In this document: in pieces, positions 42,931-52,220 of the stretch | Position numbering within the stretch: the first letter of the stretch is position 1 | Layout: every line of letters begins with the position of its first letter | Translations under genes and position numbers: made by a program | The notes under the pieces: model-generated | Told to the model about the DNA's origin: nothing | Databases searched by the model: none | What the model saw: only the letters and a program-made list of their open reading frames with translations | NCBI RefSeq assembly: GCF_016801985.1 | Contig: NZ_JAEVLS010000002.1 | Span: 992,001 to 1,056,000 of the forward strand | DNA from: Steroidobacter gossypii | GTDB taxonomy: Bacteria > Pseudomonadota > Gammaproteobacteria > Steroidobacterales > Steroidobacteraceae | DNA: 64,000 nt | Reading direction: 5' to 3'

Positions 42931-44232
42931 ATGAAAAAAACCGTCATCCTTCTCGCTTGCTGGGCGCTCACGTGGTTCGCTGCCACGGCCAATGCGCAAC
43001 TGGTCATCGAGATCACCAAATCCGCCGAGGACGCGGTGCCGATCGCCATCGTGCCGTTCGGTTGGGAATCCACCGGCGCCGCGCCGTTTGACGTGGCCGA
43101 AGTGGTGGCCGCCGATCTGCGTCGCAGTGGCCGCTTCGAGCCGCTGGATCGTAAATCCATGATCGACCGCCCGACCCAGGGCGATCAGATTCGTTTCCAG
43201 GACTGGCGCTATTTCAAGACCGACTTCATCACCGTCGGCAAGCTGATGCCCGAGGGCCAGGGCTTCGCCGCGCAATTCGAGCTGTATAACGTGCTCACCG
43301 GCCAGCGTCTGGCAGGCCAGCGTTTGACCGCCAGCGCCAATTCCATGCGCGCGCTGTCGCATCGGATCTCCGACATCATCTTCGAGCAACTTACCGGCGT
43401 GCGTGGCGCGTTCTCGACGCGCGTGGCCTTCATCAACGTCGAAGGCACGCCGCCCAAGCAGCGTTACAAGCTCATCGTCTCGGACTACGACGGCGAGAAT
43501 CAGCAGACCATCACCACCTCGGACGAGCCCTTGATGTCGCCGGCGTGGTCGCCCGACGGCCAGAGCCTCGCGTATGTCTCGTTCGAGAGCAAAGCCTCTG
43601 CCATCTACGTGCAAACATTGCGCACCGGTGAGCGCAAGCGCGTCTCGGCACGCGCGGGCATCAACGGCGCTCCGGCCTGGTCGCCTGACGGCAAGACCCT
43701 GGCGCTGACCCTCTCGCGCAAGGACGGCGATGTGGATGTTTACACGCTGGAGTTGAACTCGCAGGTGCTGACGCGCATGACGTTCGATCCGAGCATCGAC
43801 ACCGAGCCGAGCTGGAGCTCGGATGGCAAGAAGCTGTACTTCATGTCCGATCGCGCCGGCGGTCCGCAGATCTACGAGGTCGATGTCGCCAATCCGAAGC
43901 GTCCGACGCGTGTCAGCTTCGAAGGCAATTACAACGCCCGCCCGCGCGTGTCGCCCGATGGCAAGCAGCTGGCCGTGGTGCACCTGGATCGCGGCAATTA
44001 CCGGATTGCCATCATCGACCTCGCCTCGAAGGGGCTGCAAGTGTTGTCGGAAGGGCGTCAGGACGAAAGCCCGAGCTTCGCGCCCAACGGCGCGGTGCTC
44101 ATCTACGCCACCCAGGAAAAGGGCCGGGGCGTGCTGGCGACGGTCTCCACGGATGGGCGCACGGCGGAGCGATTCACCAACACCGCCGGCGAAGTCCGCG
44201 AGCCGGTCTGGGCGCCGTTTCCGCAGCGTTGA
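42931..44232 (+). CDS. tolB: Tol-Pal system beta-propeller protein TolB
   Basis: This 433-residue periplasmic protein has a signal peptide cleaved near residue 22 (TANA-QLV), an N-terminal alpha/beta domain (about 25-165) and a C-terminal six-bladed propeller with repeated SPDGQSLAYVS, SPDGKTLAL, SSDGKKLYFMSDR and SPDGKQLAVV blades. ATG 42931 follows GAAGGAG and starts the signal peptide; a longer open frame from 42664 is a shadow of tolA. It binds Pal and is released by TolA. Confidence 0.95.
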   Translation: MKKTVILLACWALTWFAATANAQLVIEITKSAEDAVPIAIVPFGWESTGAAPFDVAEVVAADLRRSGRFEPLDRKSMIDRPTQGDQIRFQDWRYFKTDFITVGKLMPEGQGFAAQFELYNVLTGQRLAGQRLTASANSMRALSHRISDIIFEQLTGVRGAFSTRVAFINVEGTPPKQRYKLIVSDYDGENQQTITTSDEPLMSPAWSPDGQSLAYVSFESKASAIYVQTLRTGERKRVSARAGINGAPAWSPDGKTLALTLSRKDGDVDVYTLELNSQVLTRMTFDPSIDTEPSWSSDGKKLYFMSDRAGGPQIYEVDVANPKRPTRVSFEGNYNARPRVSPDGKQLAVVHLDRGNYRIAIIDLASKGLQVLSEGRQDESPSFAPNGAVLIYATQEKGRGVLATVSTDGRTAERFTNTAGEVREPVWAPFPQR

Positions 44233-44393
44233 GCGCGAAAATGGTCGCCATCAGGCTGGAAAAAGTCCCGCGAAAGGCCTTGAAGCGGCCGAAGTTGTGG
44301 CAAAATCCGCCGCAGTTTTGGTCTGCGAACGGCGACAGCGGAATTTTTCCGCGGCTTGGTCGGTCGTAACAACCAACCTTTCAGGAGAAGTAG

Positions 44394-44918
44394 ATGCGTG
44401 TAACGCAGCTGATGCTGATCGCGGCGAGTGGTCTGATGCTGGCAGCCTGTGGCAATAAGCCGCTGCCCGAGGCGGGGCCGTCGTCCGAGCCGGTCGAGCC
44501 GACGACCAGCACCGAAGGCGCGAGCAGCGGCTCGGTCGGCAGCAGCGAGCTGTCGGCGGAACAGCAGGCGATGGAAGCGGCCAGGCAGGCCGGCGTCATC
44601 GTCTACTTCGACTATGACCGCGCCGAGATCAAGCCGGAGTTCGTGCCGGTCGTCGCGGCCCACGCCAAATTCCTGAATGGCAACGCGCAGCGCAAGGTTC
44701 GCCTGGAAGGTCATTCCGACGAGCGCGGCTCGCGTGAGTACAACATCGGTCTGGGCGAGCGTCGTGCGCAGGCCGTGCGCCGGGCGCTGATGCTCCAGGG
44801 TGTGACTGAAAACCAGATCACCACGGTGAGCTACGGCGAAGAGCGTCCGGCCGTGCAGGGCAGTGACGAGTCCGCGTACGGTAAGAACCGCCGGGTGGAA
44901 CTGGTTTACGGTCGATGA
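44394..44918 (+). CDS. pal: Peptidoglycan-associated lipoprotein Pal
   Basis: This 174-residue outer-membrane lipoprotein has a lipobox LAAC19 and an OmpA-like peptidoglycan-binding domain (about 60-170) with VYFDYDRAEI, GHSDERGSREYNIGLGERRA and GKNRRVELVY. It anchors the outer membrane to murein. The 161-base gap after tolB contains a GCGGAA-TTT-TTCCGC hairpin (44338-44352) and a weak TTGAAG/CAAAAT promoter-like pair with 15-base spacing, so pal may also have its own transcript. AGGAGA precedes the ATG. Confidence 0.96.
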   Translation: MRVTQLMLIAASGLMLAACGNKPLPEAGPSSEPVEPTTSTEGASSGSVGSSELSAEQQAMEAARQAGVIVYFDYDRAEIKPEFVPVVAAHAKFLNGNAQRKVRLEGHSDERGSREYNIGLGERRAQAVRRALMLQGVTENQITTVSYGEERPAVQGSDESAYGKNRRVELVYGR

Positions 44919-45709
44919 GCAGAGCCGTTGCAATGAGTTTCATGCCAAACATCACAAGCGTGCGTGTCGGGCTGATCGCGGCCGCGGCAGCGATGCTGTC
45001 CGGCTGCGTCACCACGCCGCCGGAAGCCGATCCGGTGGTGCAGAAACTTTCCGAGCTCGACAGCCGCCTGCTGCGTCTGGAGCGCGTGCTCGCCAATCAG
45101 AGCCTGCTCGATCTGTCGCAACGGATCGAGGCGGCCCAGAACGAGACGCGCGTGCTGCGTGGTCAGCTGGATGAAGTGCAGCACGCACTGAACCAGAGCC
45201 AGACGCAACAGCGTGAGATGTACGGCGATGTCGATCGTCGATTGTCGGCGCTCGAAGGCAATCCCGGCGCTGCCGCCGCCGCTGGCGCTGCGCCGGCCAT
45301 GGGCGGCTTGCCGATTCCGTCGGGTGACGATCGCGCCAACTATCAGGCCGCCTTCGATCTGCTCAAGGACGCAAAATATCCGGAAGCGATCAACGCGTTC
45401 AAACAGTACCTCACCAACTTCCCGAACGGCCCGCTGGCCGACAACGCGCAGTACTGGCTGGGTGAGGCGCACTATGTGACCAAGCAGTATCCGGACGCGC
45501 TGCGCGACTTTCGGACCGTGATCGAGAAATACCCGGAGTCGCGCAAGATCCCGGATGCCTTGTTGAAGATCGGCTATTGCAACTACGAGCTGAAGAACTG
45601 GGGCGAGGCGCGTTCGGCGCTCAACCAGGTCGTGCAGCGTTTTGGCGATACCACCGCCGCGCGCCTCGCCAGCCAACGACTGGCGAAACTGGATAGCGAG
45701 GGCAGGTAG
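44915..45709 (+). CDS. cpoB: Tol-Pal and cell-division coordinator CpoB/YbgF
   Basis: This 264-residue protein has an N-terminal coiled coil (about 40-110), an Ala/Gly linker and three TPR-like repeats (about 135-260; YQAAFDLLKDAKYPEAINAF, DNAQYWLGEAHYVTKQYPDAL). CpoB coordinates murein synthesis with Tol-driven constriction. Unlike the soluble E. coli protein, this one has a plausible lipobox L28-S-G-C31 after a hydrophobic stretch, so it may be lipid-anchored. The start overlaps the pal stop by ATGA; other in-frame ATGs at 44933 and 44942 are possible. Confidence 0.92.
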   Translation: MSRAVAMSFMPNITSVRVGLIAAAAAMLSGCVTTPPEADPVVQKLSELDSRLLRLERVLANQSLLDLSQRIEAAQNETRVLRGQLDEVQHALNQSQTQQREMYGDVDRRLSALEGNPGAAAAAGAAPAMGGLPIPSGDDRANYQAAFDLLKDAKYPEAINAFKQYLTNFPNGPLADNAQYWLGEAHYVTKQYPDALRDFRTVIEKYPESRKIPDALLKIGYCNYELKNWGEARSALNQVVQRFGDTTAARLASQRLAKLDSEGR

Positions 45710-45783
45710 CCGCACAGTTCGGCGCCGCCCGTCGCATGCGGGCGGTGCTGCTGCCGCTGCCGGGTGGTTCGATCAGTCTTGTC

Positions 45784-46476
45784 ATGAACGTCGCTGACTC
45801 AACCACTGTCGATCCCGGCGCGGCCGCCACCGGCGCCGCGCGCGTCAAACTCACCGAGATCTTTGTATCGATTCAGGGCGAAGCGGACAGCGTGGGCTGG
45901 CCCACCGTGTTCGTGCGTCTCACCGGTTGTCCGTTGCGCTGTCAGTACTGCGACACCGCTTATGCCTTCTATGGCGGGGAGTGGTTCTCGCTCGATCAGG
46001 TGCTGGAGCGGGTGGCGTCGTTCGATACGCGCCATGTCTGCGTCACTGGCGGTGAGCCACTCGCGCAGAAGGGATGTTTCCCGCTGTTGCAACGGCTGTG
46101 CGACGCCGGTTATCGCGTTTCGCTGGAAACCAGCGGCGCGATCGATGTGAGTAATGTCGATGCGCGCGTGGTGCGTGTGGTCGATGTGAAAACGCCGGGC
46201 AGCGGCGAGGTGGCTCGCAATCGCTACGAGAATCTCGATGTGCTGCGGCCGGAAGAGCAGGTGAAGTTCGTGCTCTGCAGCCGCGCCGATTTCGAGTGGG
46301 CGCGCGATTTCGTTCGCGAGCGGCGGCTGCACGAGCGCTGCATGGTGCTGTTCAGTCCTGGCTACGGTCAGGTGTCCCCGCGCGATCTGGCTGAATGGGT
46401 CATCGACGAGCGCCTGCCGGTGCGGCTGCAGATTCAGCTGCACAAGGTGTTGTGGGGCGATACACCCGGGAAATAG
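45784..46476 (+). CDS. queE: 7-Carboxy-7-deazaguanine synthase QueE
   Basis: This 230-residue radical SAM enzyme carries the cluster motif C49-PLR-C53-QY-C56, IFVSIQGEA before it and the GGEP SAM-binding motif (CVTGGEPLAQ). It forms 7-carboxy-7-deazaguanine in the queuosine pathway. ATG 45784 is preferred; an upstream in-frame ATG at 45736 lies in a GC-rich hairpin. queC follows, with queD not in the window. Confidence 0.94.
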   Translation: MNVADSTTVDPGAAATGAARVKLTEIFVSIQGEADSVGWPTVFVRLTGCPLRCQYCDTAYAFYGGEWFSLDQVLERVASFDTRHVCVTGGEPLAQKGCFPLLQRLCDAGYRVSLETSGAIDVSNVDARVVRVVDVKTPGSGEVARNRYENLDVLRPEEQVKFVLCSRADFEWARDFVRERRLHERCMVLFSPGYGQVSPRDLAEWVIDERLPVRLQIQLHKVLWGDTPGK

Positions 46477-46542
46477 CAACGGTGGACCGCTGGATGGCAA
46501 GTCCAGTGCTCTTGTGTCGAAGGGCCGCGATGGCGGCAGGCA

Positions 46543-47232
46543 ATGAAATCTATGTCTGGTACTCGCGCTGTCGTGCTTTTATCCGGTGGCCTCGATTCGG
46601 CCACCGTGCTGGCGATCGCTCGCGAGCAGGGCTTCGAGTGTTATGCGCTGAGCGTGGATTATGGTCAGCGGCATCGGGCCGAGCTCGATGCCGCGAAACG
46701 CGTGGCCGACTCTCAGGGTGTGGTCGAGCATCGCACGCTGCGCATCGATCTCGGCGGCATCGGCGGCTCTGCGTTGACGGATTCGAGCATCGCCGTGCCC
46801 GAATCCCCGCAGGTCGGCATCCCGGTGACTTATGTCCCGGCGCGCAACACCGTGATGCTGTCTTTTGCCTTGGGCTGGGCCGAGGTGCTCGAAGCGCCGC
46901 GCATTTTCATCGGCGTGAACGCAGTGGACTATTCAGGCTATCCGGACTGCCGGCCAGCCTTCGTGGCCGCCTTCGAGCGCGTCGCGAACCTGGCTACCAA
47001 AGCGGGCGTGGAGGGCACGGTGGCGTTCAAGATCGTGACGCCGCTGATCGACCTCACCAAGGCTCAGATCATCCAGCGCGGCGTGGCGCTGGGTGTGGAC
47101 TATTCGCTGACAGTCTCCTGCTACCAGGCCGACGACGCCGGCCGGGCCTGTGGCAGCTGCGATTCCTGCCGCCTGCGCCGCGCCGGCTTCGCCGCCGCCG
47201 GCGTGCCTGACCCGACGCGGTACTTTCGATGA
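46543..47232 (+). CDS. queC: 7-Cyano-7-deazaguanine synthase QueC
   Basis: This 229-residue ATP-dependent enzyme makes preQ0 from 7-carboxy-7-deazaguanine and ammonia. It shows the PP-loop [17 protein letters not shown], the YGQRHRAEL segment and four C-terminal zinc cysteines ([12 protein letters not shown]). It acts after QueE. ATG 46543 and 46552 are both possible. It ends 94 bases before the tRNA-Lys gene. Confidence 0.95.
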   Translation: MKSMSGTRAVVLLSGGLDSATVLAIAREQGFECYALSVDYGQRHRAELDAAKRVADSQGVVEHRTLRIDLGGIGGSALTDSSIAVPESPQVGIPVTYVPARNTVMLSFALGWAEVLEAPRIFIGVNAVDYSGYPDCRPAFVAAFERVANLATKAGVEGTVAFKIVTPLIDLTKAQIIQRGVALGVDYSLTVSCYQADDAGRACGSCDSCRLRRAGFAAAGVPDPTRYFR

Positions 47233-47256
47233 GCCCGATTTCGAGAACGCCAAGCG

Positions 47257-47285
47257 GTGAATTCCGGCGCTCATTTAGGTATGAT
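47257..47285 (+). promoter_or_regulatory. Putative tRNA-Lys promoter
   Basis: TATGAT (47280-47285) forms a good -10, and GTGAAT (47257-47262) is a weak -35 at 17-base spacing. A very GC-rich stretch (GCGCGCCCCG) follows at the expected start site, the discriminator type seen in stringently controlled stable-RNA promoters. Confidence 0.6.
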
Positions 47286-47326
47286 GCGCGCCCCGTCGGC
47301 GCCCGAGCCGACGCCAAGTCCCCAGT

Positions 47327-47402
47327 GGGTCGGTAGCTCAGTTGGTAGAGCACTGGACTTTTAATCCATTGGTCCTGGGTTCGAGTCCCAGCCGACCCAC
47401 CA
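47327..47402 (+). tRNA. tRNA-Lys (anticodon TTT)
   Basis: The 76-base cloverleaf has acceptor stem GGGTCGG/CCGACCC, D-loop TAGCTCAGTTGGTAGAGCA, anticodon loop CTTTTAA with TTT in the centre, T-arm CTGGGTTCGAGTCCCAG and an encoded CCA end. It stands alone downstream of queC. Confidence 0.98.
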
Positions 47403-47489
47403 TTTCCACTTCGCCAACGCCGCGTTCACTCTTGCACCGATGGGCTCGTCCTCGCACCGAGTGCGATGTTTGTTCGAGCCGAACGCTCA

Positions 47490-48143
47490 TCATCCTTTCG
47501 ATGTGGCGGCGGTGAAGACCGCCAGCTGATCGGCGAAGGCGCGCTGATAGGCGGGCCGCGCTTCGCCTCGGGCGACGTAAGCGGCGAGGTTCGGATATTT
47601 CTCCACCTCACCCGACCCATCCAGTCTGCGCAGCACCGTCACCATCAGCAGATCGCCGGCGCTGAACTCGCCGTCGAGCCAGTCGTTGTCGCCGAGTCGA
47701 CGGGAGAGTTCGCTCAGACGTGCGCGCACTCGATCATTCAGCATCGCCAGACGCTCTTGATGCCAGCGCTTGTCTCGATCGAAGTACATCCCCATCTCGC
47801 GCTCGACGATCGGCGGCTCCACGGTATTGAGCGCTGCAAACATCCATGAGATGGCGCGCGCTCGCGCATTGGCATCTTTCGGCAGCAGACCTGCATGGCG
47901 CTGCGCGATGTGGAGCACGATCGCGCCCGACTCGAACAGTGTGAGGTCGCCTTCTTCATACGTGGGAATCTGGCCGAAAGGATGCAGATCAAGGTGCGCC
48001 GGCTCCTTCATCTGCTGGAACGAAACCAGCCGAACGTCATACTGCTGCCCCACTTCCTCGAAAGCCCAGCGCACGCGCATGTCACGCGCCAGCCCCTGGC
48101 CGCGATCGGGCGATTTTTCGAAAGAAGTGATGGTGGGGATCAT
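47490..48143 (-). CDS. Glutathione S-transferase family protein
   Basis: This 217-residue protein has an N-terminal thioredoxin-like domain (about 1-85; FGQIPTYEEGDLTLFESGAI, where the cis-Pro and ESGAI bind glutathione) and a C-terminal all-helical domain (about 95-205; WLDGEFSAGDLLMV). The reaction could be glutathione conjugation or reduction; the subclass cannot be assigned. It is monocistronic, convergent with nothing and divergent from the serine hydrolase gene at 48287. Confidence 0.9.
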   Translation of the reverse strand: MIPTITSFEKSPDRGQGLARDMRVRWAFEEVGQQYDVRLVSFQQMKEPAHLDLHPFGQIPTYEEGDLTLFESGAIVLHIAQRHAGLLPKDANARARAISWMFAALNTVEPPIVEREMGMYFDRDKRWHQERLAMLNDRVRARLSELSRRLGDNDWLDGEFSAGDLLMVTVLRRLDGSGEVEKYPNLAAYVARGEARPAYQRAFADQLAVFTAATSKG

Positions 48144-48286
48144 GGAATCGCTCCTGGTTCTGGATGTCTCGCCGTTGGGTATCCAGAGGACGAACCAAGG
48201 CTCCGCCTTCCGACACTCTGCTGCAACCTTCTTCGCACGCGCAACGTCGCAACTTGGCTGTTGCGGGCCGAACGAGGGAGCGGTGA

Positions 48287-49768
48287 ATGACGATGAGCAC
48301 GTGGTGCTACGGATTGAGCATGATGTTGTTCGCGATTTCGCCGCCTGCGGCGCTCAGCGCGGACCGGTTCGAGCCAGCTCGTGTGCGCATTAGAAGCGTC
48401 ATGACGGCGCACAACATTCCGTCTGTTTCGGTGGCCATCGCTCACAAAGGGCAAATCGTCTGGGAAGAAGGCTTCGGCTGGGCCAACGTGCAGCGCCGCG
48501 TTGCCGCCACTTCGCATACTTTGTACCCTCTGGCATCGATCACCAAGCCGATCACGGCCACTGCGCTGATGGTGCTGGTGGAGCAGGGCCGTATCGATCT
48601 CGACAATCCCATTGACGGCTATCTCGGTACGCAGAAAATCACGGCAAAAATAGGCGACCCAAAAGACGCCACGGTCCGCCGCGTGGCCGATCACACCTCG
48701 GGGCTGCCCCTGCATGCCATGTTTGTTTACCGCGACGAGCTCGCCTCGCGCTCACCCATGGAGGAGATGATCCGGCGATACGCCGTGCTGACAGCGCCAC
48801 CCGGTGAAGCGCATGTCTATAGCAACATGAACTACGGACTGCTTGGATACGCGATCGAGCGTGTCTCGGGGAAGACGTATGCTCAGTTCGTCACTGAGCA
48901 AGTGTTGGCTCCACTAGGGTTACACGAGAGTGTCATCCCCGAATCCATCGGTCTCGACGGCTCGGCGACCGGCTACTGGGGCGATCGCGTCGTTCCGCCG
49001 AACGATAGCGTCACGAAGGGCAGCAGCGGCGCATTCATGAGCGCGCATGATCTGGTCCGATTCGGAATGTTCCATCTGCACGGGGAACTGCCAGGCCAGA
49101 AGCGGACCGTGTTGTCTCGCGCCAGGCTCCAGTCGATGCGGGAAACGCGGCCACTCGTCGATGGCTCGAAGGTGGACTATGGGATCGGTTGGGTGGTCGG
49201 CCGACGACATGGCTTGGATTATTTCGGCCACAACGGCGGCAAGGCCGGCAGCGCCACCGTGCTCGCGATCTACCCTGAAGCCGAGGCAGTCATCGTCGTG
49301 CTCGGCAATGGCGTATCGCGCGTCGGCGCCGTTCATCTCCTCGAAGCCGATCTCATCCATGCCCTGCTGCCGGACACCATCCGCGCCGACCACGGCTACA
49401 AGCCGACTCCAGAGATGGCTGGTCGCTGGCGAGGACATATCGACACGTACACCGGGCGCATCGCTTTGGATCTCGATCTTCAGCCCAGCGGCAGAGTCCT
49501 CCTCTCCATCGATTCGGCGCCCGCCCAGGAAGTCATCAAGGTGAAGCTGGATCCCCGGACGTCCACACTCCAGCTCGGTGACATCGTCGGCGACCTGGGC
49601 ACTCCCGATGCCCGGCGCCATCCGGGACCTCTGCAGCTGTCACTACGGCTCAGAGGCTCGGATCGGTTGACCGGTGCGATCACTTCGAACTCGTTGGAGA
49701 CATTGTCGCATCGGATGGGGGATGCGCTTTCGTATTGGGTCGAGATGGGGAAAAGCGAGCGTCGTTGA
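48287..49768 (+). CDS. Serine hydrolase (beta-lactamase/class C family)
   Basis: This 493-residue exported protein has a signal peptide (about 1-25), a penicillin-binding-protein-like domain (about 28-370) with S-I-T-K as SxxK motif (PLASITKPIT), YSNMNYG as YxN motif and FGHNGG in place of the KTG triad, and a C-terminal beta domain (about 380-490). Such proteins act as D-amino-acid peptidases or esterases. GAGGGAG precedes ATG 48287. It is a different subfamily from the hydrolase at 1-1430. The AraC-family remnant follows immediately. Confidence 0.87.
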   Translation: MTMSTWCYGLSMMLFAISPPAALSADRFEPARVRIRSVMTAHNIPSVSVAIAHKGQIVWEEGFGWANVQRRVAATSHTLYPLASITKPITATALMVLVEQGRIDLDNPIDGYLGTQKITAKIGDPKDATVRRVADHTSGLPLHAMFVYRDELASRSPMEEMIRRYAVLTAPPGEAHVYSNMNYGLLGYAIERVSGKTYAQFVTEQVLAPLGLHESVIPESIGLDGSATGYWGDRVVPPNDSVTKGSSGAFMSAHDLVRFGMFHLHGELPGQKRTVLSRARLQSMRETRPLVDGSKVDYGIGWVVGRRHGLDYFGHNGGKAGSATVLAIYPEAEAVIVVLGNGVSRVGAVHLLEADLIHALLPDTIRADHGYKPTPEMAGRWRGHIDTYTGRIALDLDLQPSGRVLLSIDSAPAQEVIKVKLDPRTSTLQLGDIVGDLGTPDARRHPGPLQLSLRLRGSDRLTGAITSNSLETLSHRMGDALSYWVEMGKSERR

Positions 49769-49796
49769 CGGTCCGGGGACTTCGATCCGTTTAAAC

Positions 49797-50035
49797 ATGA
49801 TGTTGGTACAAGCGCTTCGCCTGTATCTGGCAGAGCCTCCCCATACCGGCATCGGTTGGTTCGCAGCTCTCGCCGATCCGCAATTGTGCGCATCGATCAG
49901 CTTGGCTACGAATCCGAGCACGCCTTCAACACCGCTTTCAAGCGCGTGATGGGGCATTCGCCAAGAAAATATGCGCGTGCTGGATCGAAGGGCAGTCCGG
50001 CGCCACGGAATACAAATTCCCAAGCATCGTCATGA
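49797..50035 (+). pseudogene. AraC family regulator remnant
   Basis: Two pieces of an AraC-type regulator lie in different frames. The first frame (from 49797) reads LVQALRLYLAEPPHTGIGWF and ALADPQL, the linker before the DNA-binding domain of cupin-type AraC proteins. From about 49892 a second frame reads IDQLGYESEHAFNTAFKRVMG and HSPRKYAR, the end of the second helix-turn-helix, ending in TGA at 50033-50035. The roughly 60 residues expected between them, including the first helix-turn-helix, are missing, and the N-terminal sensor domain is absent. This is a decayed gene. Confidence 0.8.
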
Positions 50036-50141
50036 CCAGTGGATCGGGAGCTCACCTGATATCATGAGCGGGGCGGTATGTTCGTGAACATTCCAGCGCT
50101 GGCGAACGACCGGACCATTCGAGGCGGGCACGCGGTGAGGC

Positions 50142-50753
50142 ATGAGCAAGATCGACTTCAAGAAAGTACTGAAGCACCTCTATTCCGCCTCCGCCAAACA
50201 GCCGACACTAGTCGACGTGCCGACGCTCAACTATCTGAGCATCGACGGCGCGGGCGATCCGAATACGTCGAGCGAATATCAGCAAGCGGTGCAGGCTCTA
50301 TTCAGCCTGGCGTACACGATCAAGTTCGCGATCAAGAAGGGTGCCGCGGCCACCGACTATGCGGTGATGCCGCTGCAGGGGCAGTGGTGGGTCGACGACA
50401 TGAGTCAGTTCAGTGTCGCTCGCAAGGACGAGTGGAAATGGACACTGATGATCATGCAGCCACCGCCAGTGACTGAGCCTCTCGTGCAGGCGTGCCGCGA
50501 GAAGCTTGCGAAGAAGGATCTGGTGGCGCTGGCCAAGGTGGAGTTCGCGGCATTCGCGGAAGGAAAGGCGGCGCAGATCCTGCACATCGGCCCTTTCAGT
50601 GAAGAGGGGCCGACGATTGCGAGGCTGCACCGCTTCATCGAAGAGAGCGATGCGAGCCTCGCGGGCAAGCATCACGAGATCTATCTGAGCGACATCCGCC
50701 GGGCCGCACCGGCCAAGTGGAAGACCATCATTCGTCAGCCTTTGAAGAAGTAG
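50142..50753 (+). CDS. GyrI-like small-molecule-binding protein
   Basis: This 203-residue protein matches the GyrI-like family (KHLYSASAKQPTLVDVPTLNYLSIDG at the start, WKWTLMIMQPPPVT in the middle and QILHIGPFSEEGPTIARLHRFIEE near the end, each quoted in part: LVDVPTLNYLSIDG, WKWTLMIMQP, HIGPFSEEGPT). The duplicated beta-alpha-beta module usually binds hydrophobic or cationic small molecules. Its partner may have been the decayed AraC-type regulator just upstream, since such modules often occur together. Its end overlaps the convergent MscS gene by 26 bases. Confidence 0.85.
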   Translation: MSKIDFKKVLKHLYSASAKQPTLVDVPTLNYLSIDGAGDPNTSSEYQQAVQALFSLAYTIKFAIKKGAAATDYAVMPLQGQWWVDDMSQFSVARKDEWKWTLMIMQPPPVTEPLVQACREKLAKKDLVALAKVEFAAFAEGKAAQILHIGPFSEEGPTIARLHRFIEESDASLAGKHHEIYLSDIRRAAPAKWKTIIRQPLKK

Positions 50754-51864
50754 CATCGAGCGGGCTGTCGCGCCGTTGTTTGACGGCGCCCGCCGGGGCG
50801 GGCGTCTGATCCACGAGATACAGCTTCTGCGTGGGGTAAGCAAACTCCACGCCCATTGCCAACAGCTCGCGGTGCAGGCGCAGGTTGATCTGCTGCTGAA
50901 TATCCATGTACTTGTTGAAATCGGCGGATAGCACGTAATAGACCGTCTCGAAGTCGAGCGAGGCGGCGGCGTGCTTGGCGAAGTGGCTGCGATCGAAGCG
51001 CGTGTCCGGCTGAGATTCTACGATCTCGCGAATGAGGCTCGGGATGCGCTCGATGTGCGCTGGATCGGTCTCGTAGGTGATGCTCGTGCCGAACACCACC
51101 CGGCGCTCGTTCATGCGGCCGTAGTTGCGCACGCGGCTGGAGAGCAGATCGCTGTTGGCGATGACGATCTGTTCGCCGCTCAAGCTGCGCAGCCGCGTGC
51201 TCTTGATGCCGATGTACTCCACGCTGCCCATGAAGTCGCCGACGATCAGAAAGTCCCCGACCACGAACGGGCGATCCAGGGTGATGGACAGCGAAGCAAA
51301 CAAATCGCCCAGCACGTTCTGGACGGCCAAAGCCACCGCGATGCCGCCGATGCCCAGGCCGGCGATCAGCGCCGTGATGTCGATGCCCAGGTTGTCGAGG
51401 GTCAGCAGCAACACCATCGCCCAGATGACGACGTTGAGCACGAAGCCGATGATGCCGAGCGAGCCCACCGCCGCGCGGTCGGTGGCGAGGCTGCGTTGCC
51501 GCTTGCGGTCCAGCCAGATCGCCACCGCGGCGACCATCCAGATGCCGGCCTGCCAGAACAATGCGATGGTCACTGCGGACTGCAGTACGCGCTGCACGGC
51601 AGGACCCTTCACCAGCCACTGCGAGCCGATGAACAGGGCGACCACGACGAGCAGCAGCAGCGTGGTGCGGCTCAGCACCTGAATCGGAATCTCCAGCAGC
51701 TCTTTTTCTGTCGTCGCTTGCATCTTGCTGTGATACGTACGCACGGTGCGTCTGACGAACAGCAGCACGAACAGCGCGACCGCGGCCACGCCGAGTGCAA
51801 TGCTCCAGTCGAGCAGCGTGTTGTCGAAGATGGGTAAGCGAGACAGGCTCTCGTAATCGGTCAT
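50728..51864 (-). CDS. MscS family mechanosensitive ion channel
   Basis: This 378-residue inner-membrane channel has five membrane helices (about 15-35, 60-80, 95-115, 135-155 and 165-190), the pore-lining helix GLGIGGIAVALAVQNVLGDLFAS and the cytoplasmic beta/alpha-beta domain (about 200-340; SITLDRPFVVGDFLIV). It releases solutes upon hypo-osmotic shock. ATG 51864 has GGGAG at good spacing; an in-frame ATG 13 codons earlier is not used. The C-terminal 26 bases overlap the GyrI-like gene. Confidence 0.9.
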   Translation of the reverse strand: MTDYESLSRLPIFDNTLLDWSIALGVAAVALFVLLFVRRTVRTYHSKMQATTEKELLEIPIQVLSRTTLLLLVVVALFIGSQWLVKGPAVQRVLQSAVTIALFWQAGIWMVAAVAIWLDRKRQRSLATDRAAVGSLGIIGFVLNVVIWAMVLLLTLDNLGIDITALIAGLGIGGIAVALAVQNVLGDLFASLSITLDRPFVVGDFLIVGDFMGSVEYIGIKSTRLRSLSGEQIVIANSDLLSSRVRNYGRMNERRVVFGTSITYETDPAHIERIPSLIREIVESQPDTRFDRSHFAKHAAASLDFETVYYVLSADFNKYMDIQQQINLRLHRELLAMGVEFAYPTQKLYLVDQTPAPAGAVKQRRDSPLDATSSKADE

Positions 51865-52016
51865 CAGGCACTCCCAGCAATAACGACGAGCACGCGCACG
51901 CACGCGGCGCGAAACGGTGAAGTATATCGCCCGAGGGGGATGCGTTGAACCGAGCTGCTCAGTGGCGGCAGGGGCCCCCGCCAGCGCTGCTTGATAGGGA
52001 AGCCGGTTGGAGCGGC

Positions 52017-52220
52017 CTATTTGCTGTCTGCGTCACGCAGTTCTTCGGCCCACGCAGGCCGCGACACGGACCGCTTGGGCTGTTGCTGATCCTTGAGAAA
52101 GCCTCTGCTCGGCTGAAACTCGATGGCCTTGACGCGGCGTTGAAGCGCTTCGGCCAGCGAAGCATCCTGTTCGAAGCGTGGGCGCGAATCGGGTTGTTTG
52201 CGGAACAGCTTGGAGATCAT
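52017..52220 (-). CDS. Small hypothetical protein (67 aa)
   Basis: This 67-residue frame encodes a basic, probably helical protein (FRKQPDSRPRFEQDASLAEA... with RPAWAEELRDADSK at its end). The codon third positions are GC-rich as in real genes here, but no good ribosome site precedes the ATG at 52220, and no family is recognised. A longer frame to 52310 has no better support. Confidence 0.4.
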   Translation of the reverse strand: MISKLFRKQPDSRPRFEQDASLAEALQRRVKAIEFQPSRGFLKDQQQPKRSVSRPAWAEELRDADSK

